A DNA stretch of 64,000 nucleotides from Ctenosaura bakeri (GCA_948474755.1 CAOLHI010000150.1:186001-250000); one strand, 5' to 3'. Shown: positions 47,807 to 60,244, counted from the stretch's first letter. Translations and numbers: made by a program. The notes: a model not told the origin generated them from the sequence alone.

Positions 47807-48999
47807 CTTAGTGTTTTGTGTCAAAAATCCATTTTCCTTCTGCTCTCTCTCTCCTTCTCCATTTTCCTGCTTTGTCCTTAGTTTACTTTCACTGCTGTAA
47901 ACTGAGTTCAAAGTCCACAAATAATTGATCTTTGTTGTACTCTTACAAAGACTGCCCCAAGAATTTCTGATCTGGTGAGAAAGAAGCAATCTCAACCTTT
48001 GCACTGATGTTGGCTTTTTACGCATACTGTCGCAAAATATAGCAATGTAGTTTACTGTTGTTATATTAAGACTGTTACCCATGCTACACCATGCTTCAAG
48101 ACAAAATTTCATTTATTTGTAATTAGAAATAAATATTTCACAATATATAATTACATATTGTTTTTGTGATTAATCGCTATGCTTTGATTGTGTTCAATTT
48201 GTAACAATCAAAATACATCCTGCATATCAGATATTTACATTATGATTCATAACAGTAGCAAAATTACAGTTATGAAGTAGCAATGCAAATAATTTTATGG
48301 TTGGGGGTCACCACAACATGAGGAACTGTATTAAAGGGTTGCGGCATTAGGAAGGTTGAGAACCACTGGATTAGAGCATAGAGTGCATAATGAACTAGAT
48401 AGAACTTTTACATTATAGGGGTGCAGAATGAACTAGATACAACTCTTACATTATAGGGAAGTGTCGCTCAAATAAATAGCTGCTCTTGTTTTCCTCACTG
48501 AGGGTTAGGAACAAATTTAAAATTACTATATTGTATATAGTATTTTAATTATATTAGGAAAATTAATTAACGATATTGAGAACAACAACAAAGCAAGGTA
48601 CCAAAAATACAAATATGGTAAACAGGGTGGAAGATGTCACGAAAGTGAGATAATGTTTTAATGTATTTTGTTTGTGCTACTTTTGCTTCCTGTTAAGAAT
48701 ATTATGTAAGCAGTGTAACTGGCATCACAAATTTTTGATTTTCTTTTGGATTCTTGTTGATAAACAATAAAGTTAAAAAAAGTAATGGAATAAAGGAAAA
48801 GAAGAGAACTGTTTCTCATTGCACAAAAAGTACCCCTATCAAGATGTAGAGATGACTTTTTCACATTTTGCCATGTTAGCACTTGGAACTAAAATGGGTT
48901 GAACTGGCAATATTACTATTTGATGTACACAAGATACTCAACACTGAGAAAGTGCATTTTTTATTTTTATTGTGTCATAAAAGTCAAAGAAACAAAAGC

Positions 49000-50690
49000 A
49001 CTTGTTGGCTGGGAGTGCTGGAGGTATCGTGAAACAGCCCTATGCTTTCTCTGGTCACCAAGCTGGTACTGTCATGACAGCCTCACTGTGGATGTTGATA
49101 CATCCCTGAAACCCACAGTCCTGGGATTCTGCAGCACGACTTCCAGGGAGTCTCAGAGAGACTTCTGGGCATATCAAGAGGGATATAACGTGGTATATAA
49201 AGAGGCAATGATAATTACTCACTAGGAGGAACTACTTAAGTCTTATCTGTTGTGAGAAGTAAAGTATATTTTAGTTTCTGCAATATTATTAATAGTATTA
49301 GTAACATATTATTAGCTTATAGCTTATAACACATTTTTAAATATATTTATACACACATATCCTTTGGAATAGTAGTGTTGCAAAACAAAGAAGTCTAAGA
49401 AGCGTAATTTTAGAACTGGCAGCTGAAGAAGGCCTTGGAGCAAAGAGAACCAGACAGATAGATAAGGATTCAACAGTGGGATGTATGTACTTTTTTTGGA
49501 GGCACCTGCTTATGCAGACTGAAGGTCAGCAAAAGCTGAAAGGGGTAACAAAGCTGATAAAGAAAACAAGACAAGAATTTGGCATTGTTTAGCAAAATGG
49601 GAGGTTAGAATCTGTTTGATGGGCATTTTGAAATTACAAATGAGAATTAAGGCACCACGAGGGAAAAGCGTGATTATACTGTAAATATGGTGAAGGTGGC
49701 ATGTAACTTCTTAGGCGATTCTGATAGGGTTGTAACTTTTGGGTCCTGTCCAAGGGGAGGGAAGCTGGCGTAGGGGATAAAATGTGTGTTGTTTTGTGGG
49801 AGGGGGTCCTTCTCTCTGGAGAGCACCCGTGTCTGCAGAAACGTATTTTTTTAAATAAATGCTTGATGCTTCAGCCGATCCTGTGTTAAATTGTTTCATG
49901 AGTGTTATCAGCAATTTCCCTCATCTGTCCCAAACGTATCATATGGAGCATTGTAAAAAAGAAGTATAAGTAAATAAAGTAATACATTTGTAGTGTAAGA
50001 AGAGGATTTCATCAGCTAACAAGAGATATGGATAAAGATAATGCATTGTGGCAGAAACACCATCTCTTCAGATCCTATATGTGGCCATGTGTTTCACACA
50101 CATATATAGACATGGGAAACATGGGGCCATCCAAATTACAACTTCCATTATCCTCTCTATGGGCAGTGAAAATTGGAATGGATGCAGTGTCCATATTACA
50201 AAGGAATTAAGTCTCCTGTTACTCCTCTATTTTTGTGATGTTTCACAATATGGTTTTCAAAGATCCATAGGAAACCTGGCTTGGTTGCAACTGGAAGCCA
50301 GAAAGTACGTTCTTTTACTTTTATTAAAAGCCGCAATATTTCTGCAATAATCTGAGCACTGGATGGATGCTCACATATTGTTGTTAAAGTGAGAAGTCTA
50401 CTTTCATCAAGTCTTTAACTATGGTGGAACATCATTGATTATATTTATACCCCCAAATTACTTTTTCAGAATTAGCAGAGACTAATTTATTGCCAGCTAG
50501 AACATTGTTAAAAGAGTTATCTCAGGATTCTAATAAATTTCCTGATAATTCTTCTTAATGAGATATTTTGAAATAATACCTGAATATTGGTAATTCTAGC
50601 AAAATTATTTTTATGTATAAACATGTAGGGTAAGATTGGGATATAGGGCAATGTAATGGTCTGTTAAGTCAGTCTAAGACGATTTTTGAA
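49000..50690. other. Non-coding stretch, nothing recognised
   Basis: AT-rich; no exon or repeat that I can classify. Confidence 0.4.
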
Positions 50691-50693
50691 GCA

Positions 50694-52040
50694 ATGCTAT
50701 CGTCTAAAATAAAACAAGAGATAGTGCCAGAAGATGAAATGCGCAGATCAGAAGGCATTCAACAAGCTATTGAGGAAGAGGAGAGCACAAATACAAGTAG
50801 CACTGTTGCTAACAATGCAACTGGACTCAAGCTGGAAGGACATTCAGCTGTTGACATGCTCAGAGGCGAAAGGAAAGTCCAAAGCTGCAAAACTTATGTT
50901 ATAGGAACATGGAATGTGAGAAATGTGAGTCAGGGGAAGCTAGACATAGCGAATAAGAAATGGAACATTGCAATACTTGAAGTGAGTGAGCAAAAGTGGA
51001 TAGGAATTGGACATTGTGAGTCAGAGAATTACACAGTGTTTTACTGGAGGAAATGAAAATCTATGAAGAAATGGGATGGCATAAATTGTGAGGAAAGATG
51101 TAACAAAAACTGCCAAAGTATATAAAGCAAAGGCTGACCAAATCATATCAATAAGACTGAAGAGAAAACTCATCAATATAACCATAACCCAAATGATTAC
51201 AGAAGCAGGAGAAGAAGAAATTTAAAGATTCTGTGCTGGAGTCCAGATGGAAATTGATCACACACCAAAATAGGACTTTTTGTTAACCAAAGGTGATTGA
51301 AATACAAAAATAGGAAACAGAGGCCCTTTCTGCACAATGTTGCTGTGCTGCTTCTGGGACGGGATGGCAGTGGTTGGCAGATTGCGGTTCCGCGTGACGA
51401 CGTCGCTGTCCTATTGCCATCCCATCGCAAAGCATCATACTCATGCAGTATTTGCAAAACAGAAAAAATCCATTTTATACTCCCAATCACACAGCACTCC
51501 TGTACTTACCATTGTGTGGAAGCCGCAGAAGCGTAATTGCGATGCTTCCTGCCCCAGTGCAGCAATGGCAAGTGCCCAGCTGCACTGCAGAAGGAAGAGG
51601 CAGAGCCATTGTGCTTCCTTCTACAGGGAGTGAGCGGATGTGGAGGGGAGCATTGCTGACACATTCCCTTCTGGACCTGAATTGCAGTGCGACAACATGG
51701 AAGAGTGTTGGCATGTGGAAATGGCCAGAGTGGAATCAAAAATTGTAGGAAAAGTTGGCCTAGGATCAAGAAATGAAGCAGGAGAGTGACTGATTGAATA
51801 TTCTGAGGTCAACAGTTTGTTCATTGCAAACATATCCTTCAAGCAGCTGGAGAGGTGACTGTACACTGGCCAATATAGAAATCAAATAGATGACATAATC
51901 AGAAGTAGAAGATGGAGAACCTCCTCTCTCTCAATAGAAAGAAGATCAGGAGCAGATTGTGGCACAGACCATGATTTGCTAATATCAAGTTAGAGTAAAG
52001 TTAAAGAACAACAGTAAACCAAATATCATGCCAAAACACT
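50694..52040 (+). mobile_element. BovB/RTE LINE endonuclease relic, split by a MITE
   Basis: The frame from 50694 leads into KTYVIGTWNVRNVSQGKLDI, ILEVSEQKWIGIGHCESENY, the start of the apurinic endonuclease domain of BovB-type RTE LINEs. After a MITE (51322-51726) the same domain resumes: GLGSRNEAGERLIEYSEVNS, QYRNQIDDIIRSRRWR and the catalytic-end motif GADCGTDHDLLI (SDH is the usual form; here TDH). Stops and frameshifts are frequent. No RT domain follows, so the element is truncated at both ends. Confidence 0.85.
51322..51726. mobile_element. Harbinger-like MITE inserted in the BovB relic
   Basis: Ends ggccctttctgcac and (reverse-complemented) ggccatttccacat; AGA flanks both sides (51319-51321, 51727-51729), a 3-bp duplication as in PIF/Harbinger elements. 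It has more CpG than its surroundings and no transposase. The superfamily call is tentative, since the duplication is not the canonical TWA. Confidence 0.65.
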
Positions 52041-52976
52041 GCCTGAAGAAGATCTTTTTAGAATTTAAATAAAGTATAAAAAATAGATTGGCCTAATTGA
52101 TTGGGTGTCCAAAAGAGGGCTTGTGCATATGGAAATCAGTTAACTGCTAACCAAATTTGGGGTGGGGATCACCAAGGGGTGTTCAAAAAGGAACTTGTGC
52201 ATATGGAGAACAATGCCTGCTGACACCACATGACTGCCTCAATATTGGAACAGCAGTGGAATGAAAGGATCACATGAATAGGCAATGGTGGAAATATTGG
52301 AGCCATTGCTAGATATTTCCCATGAATGAAAGGACATGACCAATAATATTGGGAATGCAATCTAACAGTGAGAGAGTGAAGATATCACGTGATAAGGAGA
52401 AATCAAAAACAGAACTAAGCCAGTGCATTAATGGAACAAACCAGTGCACGATACAGACTTCAATAAAGGTAGCACAGCTCTGAATCTGCAAGGCCTGAGC
52501 TGAGCTGTTGATGATATGGTGACTTGAGTACATCACTCATAGGGCCACCGTATATCAAATTTGACAGCAGTTAACAACAAAAACAAGTCATGCCTATGCT
52601 GCCACCTACCTATGGCAACATAGTTATGCTGGCCTACAGGACTATAGCCCAAGATTCATCCAGAAAATGAGATAAAAAATTACAGTCCTAATATTCAGAA
52701 ATAGAAATCAGACAGCATGTCCCCCAAATTGGCTTATTTGACATTACCTCAAAAGTTATTCTTTTTTGAAAAAAACCTTTCAGAAACTGGAAGAATAAGC
52801 TCATTGAACTTATATTATCTCACTGGAGTATTTTGAAAGTTAAAACGTGGGGAAGAATAAGAGTTGTTTCCTTGACCATAGTTAAGACCAGAAGAATCAG
52901 TTAGGCATGGTTTTTGTCAGTCTGACTACCACATTTGGCAGGACTATCCAGAATAAACGGTGACTAAATTTATAGA

Positions 52977-53330
52977 GTGCAAATATTGATAGATGACTGC
53001 TTACCTATGCAGACAGTAACCAGAATTACATGTGGAATTGAGGCCCACTTATTTCCGTTTAATGGTTTAGATCTAGAATTGCAGAACACCGCCTACCCTC
53101 TTCCCATGAGAGTTCTGTTTTATAAAGTAAACAAACTGCTACATGCTGATGATATTCTGATGCTGCCCTCTTCTCAGAGAGGTTCCAGATGGTTATGGAG
53201 AGTTTATGGGGTGATTTGTCAGACAAAATAGCTAGATGTCAACTGTACTAAAACTAAACTGCTTGCTATTAGGATTGGCATCATAAATGGCCAGAAGGTT
53301 TTGAATAAATTAGTAGTTTCAGTTATTTAA
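52977..53330 (+). mobile_element. Non-LTR reverse transcriptase remnant
   Basis: The frame includes KVNKLLHADDILMLPSSQRG, an (F/Y)xDD-type catalytic motif (here HADD), followed after a stop by VNCTKTKLLAI, which fits the 'INxxKTK' block after the catalytic motif in LINE RTs. The clade cannot be set from this length; an R4/Dong- or L2-like source is possible. The surrounding 52100-54340 is otherwise unclassified LINE-like AT-rich DNA. Confidence 0.5.
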
Positions 53331-54350
53331 GGTAATTCAGTGAGGTTGCTTCTATTATTTCAGGTCATGGCAAGTGGAATTAGTGTTTAACTCCAATGAA
53401 GCTGTTGTTAAGAGCTAAAGGTATTGATTTAGCAATGGGGTGGATTTGATTTCTTCATTTCTATGTGCAGAAAGCCTTTACCCAATTATTCCTGGGACTG
53501 ACAGAGGCAGAACAAATGAAATACTTAAAGTTAAAATGTTAAGGTGGTGGCCTGCTAGAAACTCTTACAGGTCGTATTAGTGTGGATGTGGACATTCATG
53601 CTGGATATTCTGATTCTTGTTAGCCCTCGTATATTATTGTAACTTATAGTTTATAGGAATGCATTAACAGCATCTTAGAACAATAAAAGGATAGACCTTG
53701 GAGTAATTGGACAATTCAGTGGGAGACAAAATAACTATTATATCCCAGGAGTCTATGATATAAACTTAATAGAATGCTAAGAGTATTATATATAGCCTAT
53801 GGAAGCAGCTTCCTACTTTGGCCATGCAAACAATTTGACTTTCATTGTTGCCACTATTCCCAATTTATTGAAGTAGCCAATGCCCTGTAGCTGGAGTAGG
53901 AAACTGTGGCTCTCTAGAGTTTTTTTGTTTTTGTTTTTTGAGTGGAAGCTCCTATAATCCATTCCCTTTGGTTATGCTGTCTAAAGCTGGTGAGTTGTAG
54001 GCCAAAGTATTTGGAAAGCCAGTCTCAACTACACTCCTGCTCTAGAAGTTTACTTTAATAGCCTGGCTTCAGTTACCAATAAAAGGTCCTTTTTTCTCTT
54101 GAAATCCCAAATGAAGCTCTGTTGGTATCTAGAGAACATTACCAGAACATACCCATAGAACAATGGTTAACTATCCATGGAGACCATAAAACAGAGAGTA
54201 TTTGTCACCAATACTCCAAAGGGGAAAAGGAAAGAAATAGGGCATTTTTAAAAAAGCAAATTTGGAAACTGAAATTGGACAGTTATAGGTCCACTATTAA
54301 ATGGAAGCAGGCAGCAGGGATTCCTACTGTATCTCAATATATTTAATGTA

Positions 54351-54826
54351 CAGTCAGCCCTCCACATTTGCGTGTTTGACTTTCATGGATTTGATTATTT
54401 GCAAGTTTCTCCAACCCCTGCCCGTCAACCTCAAGTGCTTCTGTTTGGGGGAACCTTCCTCTTGGCAGCCCTGATTAGGCCAAGCAGCTCTTTAAAAAAC
54501 TGCCACTGGTCTTCCTTCACCAGCCATTGCCTAGCCAGCTAAGGACAGCTCACAGCTCAATTTCTCAGCACCATAAACTTTCTCCCAATGCCCCCAACAC
54601 ACTCAAGGAAGGAGATGGGTGAAAGAGAGGTGGTATTAAGCCACCATGCAGACCTACCCTTTTCCCTCTTCTTTCCCAGACTTGGTTTGGATCATGTGTG
54701 CCCATTGTCTCCACCATGCCTCAGCCTGCTTCCCACAGCTGCACGCACACATTTTGTTATTTGTGATTTTTCCACATTTGCGAGGGCTCTGTGCCCCTAA
54801 CCCTAGCGAATGTGGAGGGCCAACTG
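54351..54826. mobile_element. pogo/Tigger-like DNA element, TA-flanked
   Basis: Ends cagtcagccctccacatttg and, reverse-complemented, cagttggccctccacattcg; TA on each side (54349-54350, 54827-54828), the Tc1/mariner/pogo target. No transposase frame. Same family as 58581-58965. Confidence 0.75.
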
Positions 54827-54851
54827 TACTGTACTATACTGTGTACTCTTA

Positions 54852-55840
54852 GGCCCTTTCCGCACGAGGAAGTTAAAACGGGCCAAGGCGTCCTGTCACA
54901 GAGGTTGTCCGCACCTTGGATCGGACTAGGTTCGGACTATTTACCTTAGCTGCGCACCTTAGTCCGATCCAAACACCCCCAAGTGGTCCTCCAACGTGCT
55001 AAGTGAAGACCGGAAAAATCCGATCTTTCAATCTTCTGGAGCGCGCCATTGCATTCCTGCTCACTTGTACAGATACGCAGGCTTGCACCAATGCGAGTCT
55101 GCGATCAGCGGAGAGCAGACTGTGGGCATGGTCAGTGTCAGAGGTTGGTCTGGACCCACAAAAACCAGGAAGCCGCCATTTTCAGCCTGAGCACTGCAGA
55201 TCTGCAGACCTCATACTGCTCCGATTCACCCTGGATCAAACAGAGGAGCCCTGCAGAAGGGCTTAAGGGAAAGTCCATGGCCCTTTCCACACGCGGAGGA
55301 AGAAACGGGTGAAAACACGTTACAACAGAGCTTGCCTGAAACTGGGTAAGTCTGTCACCACGTGGAGCAGCGCATTTTTGCTGCTCCACACTCCTCGGCG
55401 TCCCATGGCGTCCTGCGGCACCCAAAATGGTGGCTTGCAACTGGCGGAGGCTCTCCACCAACCAGAGAAGCTCACCAGCCAGAAAGCCCGCCCTCAGCAG
55501 ATCTGCAGGTATGCCCTTGCGTGTGCCTGCAAATCTACACCGGGTGCTGCGATGGGGCTGCATGGGGCTGCACGCCCCATGTTTTTTAAAAACCTCCGGA
55601 GAAGTGGTTTTTAAAAAGCACTCGGCGCTGCCACCTCCGGTCGCCCTAGCGTGGATTGGGGTGTGGAACTACGCAAAAGTAGTCCACCCCAATCCACATT
55701 ACGGTGTAGATGACCTCCGTCAGAGGTCATGCTACACTGTTTTTTAACTCCCTTGTGGAAAGGGCCCATGTTGCTTCAAAGAGAGAAGAACCAGTAAGTA
55801 ACAGCAAGGAGCGATTCACTTGCCTTGTGCGGAAAGGGCC
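54852..55840. mobile_element. Harbinger-like MITE (outer), itself interrupted
   Basis: Terminal repeats ggccctttccgcac on the left and gtgcggaaagggcc on the right, perfect inverted copies. TTA flanks both sides (54849-54851, 55841-55843), the canonical TWA-type duplication of PIF/Harbinger. It is GC-richer than its surroundings, with no transposase. A second element (55279-55766) sits inside. Open frames of up to 141 codons here are chance. Confidence 0.8.
55279..55766. mobile_element. Harbinger-like MITE (inner, nested)
   Basis: Begins ggccctttccacacg and ends cttgtggaaagggcc; CAT occurs on both sides (55276-55278, 55767-55769). It is the same terminal family as the element around it, so it inserted into a relative. 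Confidence 0.75.
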
Positions 55841-55849
55841 TTAGATAGG

Positions 55850-58070
55850 CATTTAAAGTAAATCTATTAAAGCCTCTGTCTAGTTCACCCAACTGGACTG
55901 TTGTTCATCTAGCATCTAAGTAGGAGAAATCTGTAACGTACAGAGTGCTAGCATCTACAGTTATAGAGAAATATGTTGAAAATGCTGTTAATATAGAAAT
56001 GTGCATCTGTAGTAACGTCTAGCTTCTTTTTAATGCCGTTTTACAAACAAATAAGTTGTTGCTAGTCTAACTCATTAACCAACAATGGAATCTTACTCTT
56101 GTTCTTAGAACAGATAATTCAGAGATTGTAATACTCACCTTTGTTAATGTTCATGCAAAGGAAGCAAATAACCTCTGAAATTAAACAAACTCTTCCATCT
56201 AATTTATAAGGAATAATCAATATATTATTAACAGCTGATACAGCTGTAAATTCAAATACATGCTTGCATAGTTTAGCTAAAACTATTGAATAGTGCAGAA
56301 ATAGTGCATGTATCGAATAGTGCAGAAAATTAGAATATCAGTTAACAAAACCGGCCATGTTGTCACTTTTATTCCAGGTTAAACAAGGAAGCATTGCATG
56401 AATAAGAACAGATTACTCAATCTGAGGTTGCTACATGCCTTCATAAGGTCCTTGATTATTTCTCCGTTTTTGTGATTTCAGTATCTTCACTGCATAGTTT
56501 CAGAAATTTTGTCTGTGCAGTCATCTGTTAATCCTAGAGTAATATAAACTAAGCAAATGGCAAATGGAGGCTAAAATTTACTCAGGGACCTAATAAAACT
56601 ATATAACCTTGATAAAACCAAACACCATAGAACTCAGTTGCCTACTGTCTAGTGAAAGAACACACAACATATATCTACTGCTACTTTTTTTTCTAGTACT
56701 CAAAAGTGTGAAGAAAGTTTTTATATAGAGAATATGATTTCCCACTGATTCTGTTACAGATTTTTAACTAACTAATCAAACAGCAGAATGTTGCCTAAGA
56801 CCAAATCTCCATTACATTCTGTTTCACTTGTATAAAGACTGAGAGTAGGAGATAGAACATTTATCTCAAAGAAATATGATTTACCACAGCTCATATTAAC
56901 ACACTCTGTTTTAACACACAAAGATTTAAGTGACAAACAAAGTGTTGAGGTAAAGAACATTTGTGACCTCAGCTTTTAGCAATATTTTTTTTACATAATA
57001 AATTCCCAGGAGGTTGTGATGTTGTCATAAATGTCACAGTGATTTATCCCCTAAACCATCTTTATGATGGTAATCATCAGGAATGAAGACAAGCTTTCAT
57101 CCTTCTTCTAATTTTATATCAGCAATTAACTCTAACTTGTTGACTGTCATTTTTTACACCTCACTGATTTATTGATTATCTAATCAAAAGTGTTCTCCAT
57201 TTTCGTAAAAAGGAACTTTGAGTTATTTTATTGTTGTACTAGTTCACAGGAGAAGCTTTCATTTAAGAAGCAATTTGGTAAATGCTTTTTTGGGATTTTG
57301 CTTTGTCTTTATTTATTTTAGGAAAACACACTAAATTAATCTTTTCTACTCAAACTATTCAGAAAACAATGAGCAGTTCTACAAAAGAAGTGCACTGAGT
57401 GTATTGTAGAGTACACTGAAGGTCCAGGATATCAGTGGCTGCTCATTCCTCCTGGATGCATAATGCCCCCCCCGACACACACACACTTCCAACCATTAGT
57501 TTGCTACAAGAGTATCCCCTGGCACCAACAGGCTGAAGTTCAAGGCATAGGGGATAATTCATGAGGAGGCACTGAAGACCTCCTTTTGCAATGTCTCCAA
57601 AAGTACATATAATGGTGTAACCTCCAGATACACTAGTGTATGCCATATATAGGACTCCAGCCATTGTTTTTAGAAATATTACGGTTAGCTTCTTTGTTCC
57701 TAATAAAATGCATGTCTATCTAGTGGAAACAGTTGTGTGTCATCTTCTGGTCTGAAGAATATTAATCAGAAGTCTTTGTTATTTCAGTCATGGTTTCTTC
57801 CACTTATATGTGTCTGAGCTGTTGTGTACTGCATTAAGATATGTTTTCAGCAGGTATGGAATTTCAAATATCAAGCTTTTTTCTCCTTGAAAACAACAGT
57901 AACACACACACACACTGACATATCAGCTGCTAATCTTTGTGCATGCAAAACAACACGAGGGAGTTGACATTCACTACATATAGATGTTTGAACACACACA
58001 TGCATATAGAAGTCAGGACAGTAAGTATCTACTAGAGGATATGAAAATAAGAATCTAAAGGAAACATGTA
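55850..58070. other. AT-rich non-coding stretch
   Basis: No exon or classifiable repeat. Short C-run and CA tracts near 57465-57485 and 57903-57915. Confidence 0.4.
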
Positions 58071-58074
58071 TTTG

Positions 58075-58305
58075 TTTTGTGTGCCTTCAAGTTTTTTCTG
58101 ACTTGATGGTGATCCGAATCTGAACCTATCATGGGTTTTTTGGGGGAAGGTTTGTTCAGGGAAGGTTCACCTTTGTGTTCCTCTGAGGCTGAGAGAGTGT
58201 GACTTGCCCAAGATTTCCCAGGGGACTTCCATGGCTGAGTGGGGATTTGAACTCTGCTCTCCAGTCATAGTTCAATGCTCAAACCTACTACACTTTGCCA
58301 GCTCA
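58075..58305 (-). mobile_element. tRNA-headed SINE, antisense
   Basis: Plus-strand text 'gtgtgccttcaag', 'acctatcatgggtttttt', 'ctgaggctgagagagtgtga', 'gatttgaactctgctctcc' and 'caaacctactacactttgcc' is the reverse complement of the family seen at 33118, with the tRNA head at the high-coordinate end. Confidence 0.85.
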
Positions 58306-58580
58306 AACACATACTTAGCTATATTAGTATGTTTCTGCATTTCTTTTGGGGAAAAAAAATCACAGTCCTTTAAAACATCCAATCATCTGATCCTGAACCC
58401 TGGCAACATGATCAGTTGTGTTTGGTAGACTAATTTCTTACTTAAGTGACAGGAAACCCAGACTTGACTTCAGACTCGAGGAGCTTGTATTATAAAATCA
58501 CTCAATGTCTTCCTCACTCTTTAGAGACAGAAACATTTTTGCCCACAGAAAATGAGCATCTCAAAGAGAAAGATGAACTA

Positions 58581-58965
58581 CAGTCATCCCTCCACCTTTG
58601 CTAGGGTTAGGGGCACAGGATGCCCATGAAAGTGGAAAAACCGTGAATAACTCTAGGCCCTCCCAAACCGTATCTAACACACAAAAAAGTATGATCACCA
58701 TATTCAACCCGCCGTGGATTCCTTTGAGGCATCAGGGTTCCTTCACAGGGCAGAAGTGGCTGGCTGGTGGGGCTTACTGCCACCTCCACTGCTGCTCCAC
58801 TTCATTTTTAATAGGGACTTACAAGCCTCATTTGCAGTTTATCAGTCTCATGAAGCTTGTAGTCCCTATTAAAAATGGCATAGGGAGGCAAAAGAGGTGA
58901 CAGCAAATAATCCGTGAATAATCAAAGCCGCAAAAGTGAAACCCACAAATGTGGAGGACTGACTG
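58581..58965. mobile_element. pogo/Tigger-like DNA element, TA-flanked (second copy)
   Basis: Ends cagtcatccctccacctttg and, reverse-complemented, cagtcagtcctccacatttg; TA at 58579-58580 and 58966-58967. It shares 'gctagggttaggggcaca' with the right part of the 54351 copy in opposite orientation. Confidence 0.75.
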
Positions 58966-59130
58966 TAGACTCTTTCTCCTTCACATTTCGTTTTCTATAA
59001 GAAGGAATTTTCCCGCAACTTCAGAGGAGCTTCCTGTGAGTTTAACCTGCAATTTGCAGTAGTAAAGAGCAGATACGGATTTTCTCCACAGAGGTCAGAC
59101 AAAGCAGTGATAGGAATGCGTATTCCCTGG

Positions 59131-59535
59131 CCATTTTCACGTGGTGGTACTGTCCTGGGATGGGGACATGTTGCTGCTGGTCCATGAGTTGTGCTTTCAC
59201 ATGATGTGATCCCACTGCCCACACATCCCCAGCCGTCGCAATCATGGGTATATCATTACTGGAAAAAATCCAGTAATGGCCCTGGTTAAGCAATGTTCCC
59301 ATTGCCAGCGGCCATGCAGAGAGGGTGGAAGCACACTTTAGGTGCTTCTTTCCCTGGTGCAGTATGGGAAGTTGCTGACTGCATTGCCTAAGGAAAGAGT
59401 GTGTCCCTTGCTGCCCTTCTGTTGGCAGCCAGCCAGGTGAGGAGGGAAGTGTTTGGGTCACACCCCCATCCTAGCAGTAGCACTGTTGGGATCATGATAG
59501 GACAAAGATGTAAAACAGTAAGGTGTGGAAAGGGC
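59131..59535. mobile_element. Harbinger-like MITE, diverged
   Basis: Ends ggccattttcacgtgg and, reverse-complemented, ggccctttccacacc. The outside trinucleotides (cct, act) differ at one base. Similar in length and composition to 51322-51726. Confidence 0.55.
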
Positions 59536-59794
59536 CACTGTGATTAACAATGGGTTTCCCTGCAGCTGTAGGATTTCTTCAGAGGTATGCAGCTGAGCAA
59601 TCAGACTTGCAAATTAAGCCTATATCCTTTGATGACTAATTACAAAACAAAGCACACTAAATTCAATATCTGTTGGTAAGGAAGAGCAGATGCTATAATA
59701 AACATACATCTTCCTCCACTGAGAGAGCATCTCTTCTAAATATGTGCTATCTGGTATTGTTTAGTTTGATCCTCAGAGTGAGCTAGGTCTTAGG

Positions 59795-59905
59795 GCAGCC
59801 TTTGCCAACCTGCTGCTCTCCAGATGTTAGCCAGACTACAGCACCTTGTACATGCTGGGAATGATGCAGGTGGTAGTCCAGCACATCTGGCTGCCACCTT
59901 AGAAA
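59795..59905. repeat. Short palindromic MITE
   Basis: 'tgccaacctgctgctctccagatgt' on the left and 'gtagtccagcacatctggctgcc' on the right form inverted arms. This matches the widespread amniote 'ctccagatgtt...actacaactccca' repeat type. Degraded relatives appear near 46690-46750, 47375-47480 and 53895-54020. Confidence 0.55.
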
Positions 59906-60244
59906 CAGATACATAATTGTAGGTTTGTTGTATCTGTAAATAGAGCTTGTTTATATGACAGAGAACTATCTAGCAACACTTTAGAAGGTTGTTTTCATGT
60001 CTTTAATTGTGATGTCTTTTTTAAATGTTATGTCACATCACATTAAGCTGAAGTAATTTGTCTTTAAGTCTACTAACCTTGCAATCCTATTAATGTTGAC
60101 TGTGTTCATCCGATATAAAAATGGCACCTTTGAAATCTCCCGGGTTCTATTTTGTATTTTGTGAAGATTGCAGTTGGAGAAAATTAAACTGAATGTACAG
60201 TCTTTCATTGAATGTAGGCATTCAATGTACCTTTATGACAGTTT

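Larger units (their letters stand above)
45207..48368. mobile_element. SPIN-like hAT transposon shell with foreign interior (3.16 kb)
   Basis: The left end (45207-45312) reads agtggttctcaacctgtggg, tcgtgacccctttgggggtc and so on to 'catatttccgatggtctta'. The right end (about 48100-48368) has 'atttatttgtaattagaaat', 'acatcctgcatatcagatat', 'gggggtcaccacaacatgag' and 'ggttgagaaccactg'. Both are the known ends of SPIN, a hAT family that spread horizontally among tetrapods. The flanking 8 bases (45199-45206 aattagag; 48369-48376 gattagag) agree at 7 of 8 positions. No transposase is present. The 2.8 kb between the ends is not SPIN: it holds a GC-rich block and several nested repeats. It is therefore a non-autonomous composite, or ends that came to bracket foreign DNA. 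Confidence 0.8.

Noticed and set aside
54996..55614. Cluster of open frames up to 141 codons
   Set aside because: They fall within nested MITEs with defined ends and duplications; no protein pattern.
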